Assembly: GCA_022432975.1 (NCBI GenBank)
Contig: CM039508.1
Span: 26,609,999 to 26,673,998, forward strand
DNA length: 64,000 nt
From: Begonia masoniana
Lineage: Eukaryota > Streptophyta > Magnoliopsida > Cucurbitales > Begoniaceae
Direction of reading: 5' to 3'
The position numbers and the translations under genes are program-made. Below are positions 31,411 to 41,242 of the stretch, in pieces. Numbering within the stretch: position 1 is the stretch's first letter; each line of letters starts with the position of its first letter. The notes under the pieces are model-generated. The model made no database searches and was not told where the DNA came from. It saw only the letters and a program-made list of their open reading frames with translations.

Positions 31411-33000
31411 GTGATGGTCATTAAGGAATCCACGGGTGAATGGGAAAGTGAGGAAGATGAAGTACAATATAATAAGGAAGAAGAAGAAGAGGTAGTAGGA
31501 GAAAGTGAGCAAGAAGCCGATGAATGCCCGGCTCAAGAAGGACCCCTTCTACTAGTTATAAGGAAAGCGTTAATATCTAAAAATGTCGACAAGGATTGTC
31601 AACGCGAAAATCTTTTCCAAAGTCGTTGTGCAGTAAAAGATAAGGTTTGTTCGTTAATAATTGATGGAGGAAGTTGCATCAATGCGGCCTCCCAAGACAT
31701 GGTCAACAAGTTAGGGTTGGAAACCACTAACCATCCTACTCCCTACAAGCTTAAATGGTTGGACGATAGTAATGATCACGTGATAACTAAGCAAGTCACC
31801 GTAGAATTCACCATAGGAAAATATAAAGACTCGGTTGTTTGCGATGCTGTCCCAATGAGTGCCAGCAATATCCTATTAGGACGACCATGGCATTATGACT
31901 GGAGAGTGCAATATGATGGATTCCTCAATCACTACACTTTTAATTTTGGAGGAAGAAAAATCAATTTACTACCTATGACGCCCGAGCAAGTGGCTCGTGA
32001 TGAGACCACGCGAAAAGAAGGAAAAATAAAGGAAAATCTTTTAGTATCAAAACGTGGCTTGATGACGGTTAAAGAACAAGAGACCTCTCTTATCAATTGG
32101 TATAATAATCCCTTATATTACGAAGAGGTGCCATATCCCTTGGAAGACGCATCATTATGGCATCAAGAGAAAAGGGAGATAAGTGAGGAAAGTATTTTTG
32201 GACTAGGTAGTATTATCGTTGCTCTACCTCCTTCTTTCCCGAATCTTGAGAAAATTTCCTTACAAACTCATCCAATTTGGAAGAAGTTAGCTTATGGCAT
32301 TGAGTCTACCTATTGCCTTCCTACATTCCTTCGTAAAGCCATACAAACTAATAGGAATTTTACTCCGTCTGTGATCAACAAACGCCCTATCTTACAATGG
32401 GGAGAATTACCAAAACGATTGACCCCACCGTGTGACTATCATAAATTTTATCATCGAACAAGGAACAAGGTTCAAGTATATGGTAAACTTGCATTCATGG
32501 TATTAAGGAAAAATGAATTATTTCTTTGGTTGGAGGAATATGACATTTCCACATCACTACATGTCGGATTTGACTATTTTGGAAAATTTCATTCCATCAT
32601 TGAGAAATCGCCCTCCAAAGTAGCTATCGAATTCAATTATACCACCCTTGCCAAAGAAAACTTTAGTAAGACCACCCAGTTTCTACTAACGCCCTTAACA
32701 TCCACCTTTAGTGCTCAAATGTTGATTCCTTTCGTTTCTATTGGGACTCTTGAAGAGGTGGTTGAATCAATGGATTTGAGGTCAAATCCTCAGCTACCCA
32801 GAGGGGATGATGTGCCACTAAGGCCGATAGCTAGATCACAACCCGAGGCCTATAAAATACTTAGCATTTTAACTAATGAAAATTATTTTTCTTCATTGCA
32901 GGAAGCTGATGATCGTGATGGAAGTCTCACTTGGAGTGCTTGGAGGAATCTTCTAATCGGCCCATGGGAATTTGTCTTCCCGGCCCAAGAAATTATGTAA
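31411..33000 (+). CDS. E2 protease plus unknown C-terminal region X (529 codons)
   Basis: Open frame continuing from the zinc knuckle (the first listed codon is GTG; the frame extends upstream). Residues 1-60 are acidic linker; 75-215 are an aspartic protease-like domain with IIDGGSC (Asp 85) and LLGRPW near 155-160. From about 222 it departs from every gypsy pol I know: no RT motifs, but a 245-residue region X (EDASLWHQE, GLGS, LPKRLTPPCDYHKFYHRTR, FLWLEEYD). The last 64 residues are read from the 3' LTR and end GPWEFVFPAQEIM. Region X is shared, broken, by E1, so it belongs to the family. It could be a captured host fragment or a fast-evolving element protein; I do not recognise it. Confidence 0.75.
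   Translation: MMVIKESTGEWESEEDEVQYNKEEEEEVVGESEQEADECPAQEGPLLLVIRKALISKNVDKDCQRENLFQSRCAVKDKVCSLIIDGGSCINAASQDMVNKLGLETTNHPTPYKLKWLDDSNDHVITKQVTVEFTIGKYKDSVVCDAVPMSASNILLGRPWHYDWRVQYDGFLNHYTFNFGGRKINLLPMTPEQVARDETTRKEGKIKENLLVSKRGLMTVKEQETSLINWYNNPLYYEEVPYPLEDASLWHQEKREISEESIFGLGSIIVALPPSFPNLEKISLQTHPIWKKLAYGIESTYCLPTFLRKAIQTNRNFTPSVINKRPILQWGELPKRLTPPCDYHKFYHRTRNKVQVYGKLAFMVLRKNELFLWLEEYDISTSLHVGFDYFGKFHSIIEKSPSKVAIEFNYTTLAKENFSKTTQFLLTPLTSTFSAQMLIPFVSIGTLEEVVESMDLRSNPQLPRGDDVPLRPIARSQPEAYKILSILTNENYFSSLQEADDRDGSLTWSAWRNLLIGPWEFVFPAQEIM
32797..32807 (+). other. E2 polypurine tract (inside the ORF)
   Basis: CAGAGGGGATG(A), immediately before TGATGTGCC of the 3' LTR, lies within the open frame, so PPT and coding overlap. 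Confidence 0.65.
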
Positions 33001-34305
33001 TTTGATTTTTTGTACTTATTTGGCATACATTAGCCTTTTTGTTTGAATTATTATATTTGCATCATGCATTAGATTGTGTGGTTAGGGTTAGATGTATGTT
33101 GGTGGATTATGGGTTGAAGACTTATTCAACAAAGGAGAAACACATCAACAAAATAGAGCTCAAAGAAAGCCTTGGCCCAAAGAAGAGCCCACTTTTAAGG
33201 TATGGATTTTATAGGTACAAGAGTTAGTGTCAACATGGACCAAAGAGATGGCACAACCTCCACCATTGATCAAGTTTTGGCTCGGCCACAATCTTCCTCG
33301 TCCATTCTGGTGCGCGCGGGCAAGGAGAAGGGCACCGGGAAGGCGTGCACAAACAGCAACATGAGGCGCGGGCAGCAGCTTGGAGGCGCGCGGACAGCAT
33401 GCAATGGATCGCTGAGCTGGCACGCGCACAGATGCTGATCTGGGCTGCTGGATTGGCGCGCGCTAGAGCTCGCCTGGGCAATCAGATTTGCGCGCCCCAG
33501 ATTGCTGATGTGGCACGCTGCTGGGCTTCAGATGGCGCGCGCGCGCACGCAGATCCCCCTCCATGGCCGCCGATCATTTTTGCATCCAATGGCCACAAAT
33601 TCTTCTTCAAGCCATGCTAAACCCTAATCCACCTTAGGTTGCCTATAAATGTATAGCATTGGTGCATGTATAAAAAACTTTTGCTCATTTATAAAATTTC
33701 TATTTCCCTAACTCCGTGTTAGAAGCCCTTCGGGTGTTTTTCCTCGATTCTTGAATCGAGTGGAGAGATCCTCCCTTATTCCCCTAGCCCTCGGGTTGCT
33801 AGGTGAATTCATAATCTTCCCTCACCCTTTTCTCTTGAGATTTGGGTTTGAGGACGAAAACCTAGGCCTACGGTGGTCGTTTTCCTCCGGGAAAACGTGC
33901 ACCCGAGTGCTCAAACGTGAGATAGCTCCTCGGGTCAGCCAAGGGTATTTCCACGTTTATCATTTCCATCACATTTTCACACACACATCACCTTTATTTT
34001 AGGCCAACACTTATCACACACACTTCACCTTATTTCCTTGCATTTTCTTTTCCTCCATTATTACTCTTTCTCCGCGGATTGCACACTACCAACACCTTCA
34101 TCTTATTCTATTTTTTTTTATATTTTATGCTCTCCTAATGCACACAAATCTCATCCATATTTCGCACACATCCACCTTGCTTAATCGATAACATTTTCTT
34201 CTCCCTTTCTATATTTTCTTCTCGGCTTTGTTCACACCACACACCCGAGCACACCTTTAATATTTTGTGGGTTACACGGCCCCTTTTCTAAGGGACCCCA
34301 TGTCA
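32808..34305 (+). repeat. E2 3' LTR
   Basis: 1498 bp, TGATGTGCC to CCATGTCA. Starts with 190 bp that are open in the E2 ORF frame; GCGC-rich stretch 33300-33560; TATAAATG near 33644; inverted repeat GTTTTCCTCCGGGAAAAC at 33879-33896. Confidence 0.9.
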
Positions 34306-34310
34306 ACTTA

Positions 34311-34688
34311 CATTTGTGGTCTTAAGGACAAATCAATTACCTCTTTGGTCGAAAGGGTATATTGGAAACCCAATAGTGCTACATGCCGAATTCGACTACT
34401 TTAGAAACTTTCACTCCATAACTGTGCAATCGCCCTCCCAAGTAGTCCCCGAATTTAATCATTTCATCTTTACCAAAGAAATTTTTAATAAGACCATTTA
34501 ACCACCATGCCATTTAGAGTATCGTTTGTTGAGAGACTTTCAAACGGAAGAATATGTCCTCGTTGCATTCAAACTCAAGCCTTTCGAGAGTATCGATCAA
34601 GCGAGTAGACGAGAAATTGTAGGAGACATCTTTGGGACAAAGTCAACCAATGGATTTGAGGTCAAATCCTCAAATCACCCGGAGAAGA
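34311..34688 (+). pseudogene. E1 region X, C-terminal fragment
   Basis: Continues E1 after the E2 TSD: ACTTACATTTGTGGTCTTAAGG aligns with the E2 ORF at about 32489. It has an in-frame stop near 34500 and is about 40 bp longer than E2 before the LTR. The PPT position reads CCCGGAGAAGA. Confidence 0.7.
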
Positions 34689-36249
34689 TGACATGCATCG
34701 ATTTGCATTCAAAAAGAAATTTGGAAAAGTCCCATACATTATCTACCCTCTCTACTTATTACATGTTCTCTTTTTGCAGGTATAATTATGTGGAAGGAAT
34801 GCACTTCGAGCACATGGAAGGAATCGCCAAATGGCCCATGGGAATTTGTCTTCCTGGCCCTCTAAATTTGAAATTTTATTTTTTGAACTTATTTGGCTTA
34901 CATTAGCCTTTTTGTATGAATTATTATATTTGCATCATGCATTAGATTGTGTGGTTAGGGTTAGATGAATGTTGGTGGATAATGGGTTGAAGACTTGGCC
35001 ATCCAAGTTAAGAAGCTCTCCACACTTATGGATTTTCTCTTCAATAAAATGAGCCCAAAGGAAGCATTTGCCCAAGAAAGAGCACACATTTAAAGGTATG
35101 AAATTGCAGGTACAATGTGGGTGGTAACATGGCTCAATGACATGGCAAAAATTCGGCCATTGATCAAGGAAGGGCACTGGACACACTGCGCCATCGATCT
35201 GGCGTGCGCGGGCAAGCAGAGTGTCACCGGGCAGGCGCGTGCAGACATCAACTTGAGGCGCGGGCAGGAGCGGGAGGCGCGGGAAGTAGCGTGAGGCGCG
35301 GGCAGCAGCGAGACTCACGGGCAGCAGCGAAGGCGCGTGGGCCTCTCAGCACCGTTAATGGCGCGCACTCGGGCAGCAATTTGGGCCATCAGATCGCGCG
35401 CACAGATCAGCATCCAGCGTCGTTGATGAGGCGCACGGCTGCTTCACGCTGGATCGTTTGATGCGCGTGCCAGCAGCTTCCACCAACCAGATGCGCGCGC
35501 ACGGATGCCTCCCTCCTTGGCCGCCGATTATTTTGCATCCAATGGCCACCATTTCTTCTTCAATCTTTGCCAAACCCTAATCCACCTTAGGTTGCCTATT
35601 TAAGCATAGCATTGGTGCATGTATTAAAACTTTTGGCCTATTTTATAAAATTGTTATTTTTCCTAACTAAGGTTAAAAGCCCCGCCTTGGGTGTTTTCCT
35701 CGATTCTTGAATAGAATGGAGAGGTCCTCCCTTGTTCCCCTAGCCCTCGGGTTTCTAGGTGAACTCGAATCTTTCCCTCACCGTCTACTCTCGAGATTTA
35801 GGTTCGAGGACGAAAACCTAAGCGTACGGTGGTCGTTTTCCTCCAGGAAAACGTGCACCTGAGAGCTCAACGTGAGATAACTCCTCAGGTCCGCCAAAGG
35901 TATTTCCAATTTCATCATTTCCATCACATTTTCACACACATATTCGGCCATTCACCATTCACAAACTTCACATTATTTTCCTAGCATTTTCTCTTCATTT
36001 TTATCTTCATCTTCTTCACGGATTCACACACGTTTCTCCACCTTCATTTTACTTCCTATTATTCATTTCATGCCATTTTCTTTCTACTCATTCTCGGCCA
36101 TGTTTGCATTTTAATCATATCTCATTTTACATGCATATTACCTCCATTTTACTATCATTTTCCTTCTCTGATTTTGCCTACACGAATCACACGAACACTT
36201 GTTTATTTTGTGGGTACTACACAGCCCTTTCCTAAGGGACTCCGTGTCA
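34689..36249 (+). repeat. E1 3' LTR
   Basis: 1561 bp, TGACATGC to CCGTGTCA. Contains the GGGAATTTGTCTTCC motif near 34840, a GCGC-rich stretch 35190-35520, TATTTAAG at 35597-35604 and the inverted repeat GTTTTCCTCCAGGAAAAC at 35835-35852. Followed directly by a 5S gene body, so the expected TSD is CTTCC (36250-36254); its partner was lost on the left. Confidence 0.88.
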
Positions 36250-36351
36250 CTTCCTAAATGGTCACCCAACTTAGTACTACTCTCACCGAAGCACTTTTAA
36301 CTTTGGAGTTCTGATGGGATCCAATGCATTAGTGCACGTATTGTTGCACCC
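36250..36351 (-). rRNA. 5S rRNA: 5S rRNA-like copy 18, 3' truncated by E1
   Basis: 102 bp; the last 17 bp of the gene (3' end) are cut off by the E1 3' LTR. CCAATGCATT replaces CCGGTGCATT. Confidence 0.75.
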
Positions 36352-36685
36352 AACATTCTTCGTCCGCCAATTCACTTTGTCCGATGCCCAGCGAGACCAC
36401 CGCAACCTGTTCCTCCCGTGCCATTGAATTTTGCTCCACAAAATCCTCCACGCCCCAGGCCCTCCTCCTCGGCATCATGGCTGTACAACCTCCGCACTCC
36501 CACGCGTGGAACGCTTCCACCGCGATCGCCTTCCACTCCGAATGGACCACCACACGCATGTAAAAGTGCCATTCTCGAGCCCCAAACGTTGTAATTTGAC
36601 CATATTTTCAATAGCCAGTGTCGTAGGACAGCCTGCACCGATCTTCGTCGCCCCTGATATGGAAAAAAGTACTCGGTCGAAAAAA

Positions 36686-36804
36686 GAGGTGCAACACGAG
36701 CAATTCCCAAGTGGTCACCCAACTTAGTACTACTCTCGCCGAAGTACTTTTAACTTCGGAGTTCTGATGGGATCCGGTGCATTAGTGCTCGTATGGTCGC
36801 ACCT
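36686..36804 (-). rRNA. 5S rRNA: 5S rRNA-like copy 19 (probable pseudogene)
   Basis: 119 bp, GAGGTGCAAC at the 3' end. The spacer to the previous unit is shortened. Confidence 0.78.
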
Positions 36805-37222
36805 AACAATCTTCGTCCGCCAATTCACTTTGTCCGATGCCCAGCGAGATTGCCGCAACCCGTTCCTCCCACGCAAGATCTCCCGTGCCATTGAATTTCG
36901 TTCCACAAAACCCTCCACGCCCCCCGCCCTCCTCCTCGGCGTCACGGCTCTATAACCTCCGCACTCCCACGCGTCGAACGCTTCCACTGCGATCGCCTTC
37001 CACTCCAAATCGACCATGACACGCATGCAAAAGTGACATTCTCAAGCCCCGAACGTCGCAATTTGCCCAAATTTTTGATAGTCAGCACCGTAGGTCACCA
37101 CTGCCGCTACGCGCGAAGCCGCGCGGGGCAAAAATGACAAGGGCCGCTGAAACCACAGCCTCAGCTATCCTGCGCTGATCTTCGTCGCCCCTGATATCGA
37201 AAAAAGTACTCGGTCGAAAAAA

Positions 37223-37341
37223 AGGGTGCAACATGAGGACTTCTCAAGTGGTCACCCAACTTAGTACTACTCTCACAGAAGCACTTTTGACTTCGGAGTT
37301 CTGATGGGATCCGATGCATTAGTGCTCATATGGCCGCACCC
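37223..37341 (-). rRNA. 5S rRNA: 5S rRNA-like copy 20 (probable pseudogene)
   Basis: 119 bp; carries CCGATGCATT and GCTCATATGGCCGC, changes shared with copy 21. Confidence 0.78.
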
Positions 37342-37633
37342 AACATTCTTCCTCCGCAAATTCACTTTGTCCGATGCCCAGCGAGACTGCCGCAACCCGT
37401 TCCTCCCATGCAAGACCTCCCGTGCCATTGAATTTTGCTCCATAAAACCCTCCACGCCCCCCGCCCTCCTCATCGGCGTCACGGCTCTACAACCTTCGCG
37501 ATCCCACGTGTTGAACGCTTTAATCGTTATCGCCTTCCACTCCGAATCGACCACGACATGCTTGCAAAAGTGTCATTCTCGGGCCCCGAACATCGCCATT
37601 TGCCTAAATTTTCAATAGTTAGCGCCGTAGGCG

Positions 37634-37732
37634 CCCAAGTGGTCACCCAACTTAGTACTACTCTCGCCGAAGCACTTTTAACTTCAGAGTTCTGATGGGA
37701 TCCGATGCATTAGTGCTCATATGGCCGCACCC
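37634..37732 (-). rRNA. 5S rRNA: 5S rRNA-like copy 21, 3' truncated by deletion
   Basis: 99 bp. The 3' end of the gene and about 120 bp of spacer are missing: spacer GCGCCCA is joined straight to gene sequence AGTGGTCACCC. Otherwise nearly identical to copy 20, as is its upstream spacer. Confidence 0.76.
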
Positions 37733-38150
37733 AACATTCTTTGTCCGCCAATTCACTTTGTCCGATGCCCAGCGAGACTGCCGCAACCCGTTCCTCCCAC
37801 ACAAGACCTCCCGTGCCATTGAATTTTGCTCCACAAAACCCTCCACGCCCCCCGCCCTCCTCATCGGCGTCACGGCTCTACAACCTTCGCGATCCCACGT
37901 GTTGAACGCTTTAATCGTTATCGCCTTCCACTCCGAATCAACCACGACACGCATGCAAAAGTGTCATTCTCGGGCCCCGAACATCGCCATTTGCCTAAAT
38001 TTTCAATAGTTAGCGCCGTAGGCGCCCACTACCGCTACGTGCTAAGCCGCGCAGGGCAAAAAGGACAACGGCCGCTGAAACCATAGCCTCAACTGTCCTG
38101 CGCCGATCTTCGTCGTCCCTGATATGGAAAAAAGTACTCGTTCGAAAAAA

Positions 38151-38269
38151 GAGGTGCAACACGAGGACTTCCAAAGTGGTCACCCAACTTAGTACTACTC
38201 TCGCCGAAGCACTTTTAACTTCAGAGTTCTGATGGGTTCCGGGGCATTAGTGCTCGTATGGTCACACCC
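38151..38269 (-). rRNA. 5S rRNA: 5S rRNA-like copy 22 (probable pseudogene)
   Basis: 119 bp; GGTTCCGGGGCATTAG replaces GGATCCGGTGCATTAG on the plus strand. Confidence 0.77.
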
Positions 38270-38613
38270 AACATTCTTTGTCCGCCAATTCACTTTGTCC
38301 GATGCCTAGCGAGACCGCCGCAACCCGTTCCTCCCACACAAGACCTCCCGTGCCATTGAATTTTGCTCCACAAAACCCTCCACGCCCCTGGCCCTCCTTT
38401 TCGGCGTCACGGCTCTACAACTGCCGCACTCCCACGCGTTGAACGCTTCCATCGCGATCGCCTTCCACTCCGAATCAACCACGACACGCATGCAAAAGTG
38501 TTATTCTCAGGCTCCAGACGTCGCAATTTGCCCAAATTTTCAATAGACGTCGCAGCTGTCATGCGCCAATCTTCGTCGCGCCTGATATGGAAAAAAATAC
38601 TTGGTCAAAAAAA

Positions 38614-38678
38614 GGGGTGCAACACAAGGAATTCCCAAGTGTTCACCCAACTTAGTACTACTCTCGCCGAAGCACTTT
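38614..38678 (-). rRNA. 5S rRNA: 5S rRNA-like copy 23, 5' truncated by E3
   Basis: 65 bp: the 3' half of the gene up to the A-box region, where the E3 LTR begins (ACTTT|TGACATGCC). Confidence 0.75.
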
Positions 38679-40185
38679 TGACATGCCGAAGAGGCCCATC
38701 ATTAGATCGCAAACTCGGGCCCATAATTTTGTTGCTCAGTTTTCTGATGATTTTTCTCTTTTTTGCAGGTTTTTACCCCATCATGGATTTTACTTGAGAG
38801 CCATCTTTGCAAGATGTGGAAAAAACCTTTGCATTGCCTTCATTGGAACATTTGCACGGAGCCTTCAAGTAGCCCAATGGGAATTTGTCTTCCCGGGCCT
38901 TTAAAAATGTAATTTTTATTTTTAAACTTATTGGCATACATTAGCCTTTATTGCATGGATTATTATATTTGCATCATGCATTAGATTATGTGGTTAGGGT
39001 TAGATGAATGTTGGTGGATGATGGGTTGAGGAATTAATCAACAAAGGAAAGCATTTCATCAAAGGGAGCCCTAAGAAAGACTTAACCCAAGGAAAAGCCC
39101 ACATTTAAAGGTAAGAAATTGCAGGTACAATGTTGGTGGAAAAGTGGATCAATGACATGGCAATTATCAACCCTTGATCAAGATGGCGCGCGGGCAGCAA
39201 GAGGACCGGGAAGGCACGCGCGCGAGCAGCAACCAGCCTATGGATGAGGCGCGTGCTAGAGCCACAGATCGCGCGCGGGAGCTGCTCCTGGCCGTTGATC
39301 GTAGGCGCGCTCGGGTCGTTGATCTGGACTGCTGGATGGCGCCTACCGTGGCAGCACCTGATTCGCTCAAAGGCGCGCACTCGAATGCTCATCAGCGCTG
39401 TTGATGGCACGCGCTGGCAGCACTTGATCCCTCTGATTGGCACGTGCAGATCTGCATTTGTGGCCGCCGATTGCACTCCATCGCTGGCTCTCATTCCTTC
39501 CTCCAATTTTGCCAAACCCTCGTCCACCTTAGGTTGCCTATTTAAGCATTGCATTGGTGTGTGTAATATACTTTTTCCATGTTTATAAAATAACCTATTT
39601 CCCTACACTCTGTGTTGGTTTGCCTTCGGGTTTTCTCGGTTCTTGAATCAAGTGGAGTAGCACTCCATTGTTAGCCTAGCCTTCGGGTTGCTTGGTTAAC
39701 TCTTAACTCTTTCCCTCGCCTTCCTCTATTGGGAGTTAGGAGTTGAAGATGAAAACCTAGGCCTACGGTGGTCGTTTTCCTCCAAGAAAACGTGCACCCG
39801 AGAGCTCAAACGTGAGATAGCTCCTCAGGTCCGCCAAGTCTCTTCATCCATTTTAATTTCTAGCATTTTAATATCCTCATTTTCGGCCATTTCAATACTT
39901 CACACACTCACCCTCATCTTTGCATGTTTCTTTATTTTCCTCATCATTTGTTCCACGAATTTCACACTACCATCACCTTCATCTTCTTCTCGTTTTCTTT
40001 TCATTTTGTTGTTATCATCATGCATACATCCCTCGGCCCTAACACACACTTTCACCTTGCATTTTATAGTATTTTGCATCACTAGCTCTTCTTCCCTATT
40101 GTCGATTTTGTGTACACACCTTCACCCGAGCACTTGAGCTTTATTTGTGGGTTACACGGTCCTTTTTCTAAGGGCCCCCGTGTCA
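38679..40185 (+). repeat. E3 first LTR
   Basis: 1507 bp, TGACATGCC to CCGTGTCA. Opens with a 73-codon frame (38683-38904) ending VAQWEFVFPGL, like the LTR-read tail of E2. GCGC-rich stretch 39180-39450, CTATTTAAGCATTGC promoter box near 39538, inverted repeat GTTTTC/GAAAAC at 39774-39791. Its left flank is a 5S gene body. Confidence 0.87.
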
Positions 40186-40187
40186 AG

Positions 40188-40199
40188 TGGTATCAGAGC
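40188..40199 (+). other. E3 primer binding site (tRNA-Met)
   Basis: TGGTATCAGAGC, 2 bases after the LTR. Confidence 0.88.
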
Positions 40200-41242
40200 G
40201 TAAGGTGCTTCCTTTATGCGTTTTTGGTTGCATTTGACGTTAGTCAAAATATAGCACGAAACCGGGATAGCCGCTCTTGTTTCTAGTTTTATTTTCGGAT
40301 CTACTTTTGTCCTAATTTTGTGCTATTCACATCTTGATAATTGCTGCCACTTTTCTTGACATTTAATAGCATGAAACTTATGTTTAAACCGGTATACATT
40401 GAAGCATAGAATCGGCCAAGGTAAGGTTGAATTCCTTCTCCGTTTCCTTGATGTTTGCTTCGGTTTTTGCTTGATTATTGGCTTCAATTTTTCCTAGCAC
40501 TATAATGTTATGTTTTACCCTATGTTTGCATCTAAAATATACATCAACTTAATAACAAATTCTGCTCTTATTGGTGCAAAGAGAAATCGGCCAAGTGATA
40601 TATAACAAATCGGTTATTCATGTGTTACTCTTCTCGTTTTTCTATTACTTGTATACTCGACTTTTCCTACCATTTGCTGATTGTTTGCACTTAGATTTAA
40701 CCTACGAATCTTCTATTATATGCTGTTAATTGAGTGCATGAAATTGATTTACAAGAGTATATCAATAGCATGTTAAAATCGATCACATTGATACCATGAA
40801 CTTATGAAAAATTCTGCTATGTTTTAATGGAAATTTCAACGGGTTATCCTTGATTAAACTTGTATTTTTAATTTTAATACTTGCTGTTTTTGAAGTTATT
40901 TAGTTGGTATTAATATTATTTTGAGTGATTCTAGCTTAAAGTCGGTAACTTGGTTGAAAATTGGTTAGATTGTTGTAATTGCACGTTATTAAGAAAATTT
41001 CATTTCTAAATTTAGTTTTACTAAGTGTTGTTGAAACATCTAAGTTGTTTTATTAAATTCAAATTTTAAATGTTAAGTGTGAGCATGATTCTTATTCTCT
41101 TATTGTCTTAGCTATGAATTATTCCTTAGTACTTAAATTTTCCTAAGATACTAAAGAGATAATCACCTCACTAATTTTGGATGAAACAACTTGGCAAGAA
41201 TTAAAATTTAAAATTTGATACTTATCAACCTATCACTTAACC
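40200..41242 (+). other. E3 untranslated leader
   Basis: About 1 kb, AT-rich, homologous to the E1 leader (10690-11723). No ORF of note. Confidence 0.75.

Larger units (their letters stand above)
27615..34305 (+). mobile_element. E2: pol-less E-lineage Ty3/gypsy element nested in E1
   Basis: Perfect TSD ACTTA (27610-27614 and 34306-34310). The 5' LTR is interrupted by S4; then PBS, short leader, truncated gag end, a 529-codon ORF, PPT and 3' LTR. The two LTRs are nearly identical. Internal sequence is only about 2.1 kb and holds no RT, RNase H or integrase, so E2 would depend on another element's enzymes. Confidence 0.88.
9980..36249 (+). mobile_element. E1: E-lineage Ty3/gypsy element, host of T1, S2 and E2
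   Basis: Reconstructed from segments separated by younger insertions: truncated 5' LTR 9980-10675, PBS, leader, start of gag 11724-11764, gag/protease 21670-23711, unknown region X in two parts (27420-27614 and 34311-34688), 3' LTR 34689-36249. The 5' LTR remnant and the 3' LTR are nearly identical where they overlap (both CCTATTTAAGCATAGC, both ending GACTC(T/C)(G)TGTCA), so they belong to one element. Both outer flanks are 5S repeats. The left TSD is lost with the 5' part of the 5' LTR. No RT, RNase H or integrase is found. Coding is disrupted by several stops. Confidence 0.8.
36250..38678 (-). repeat. 5S rDNA-like tandem array 2 (six copies, damaged units)
   Basis: Continuation of the same satellite and orientation as array 1, lying between E1 and E3. 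Unit lengths are irregular because several spacers carry deletions (near 36625, 37636 and 38546). It carries the same diagnostic 5S substitutions as array 1. Confidence 0.87.
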
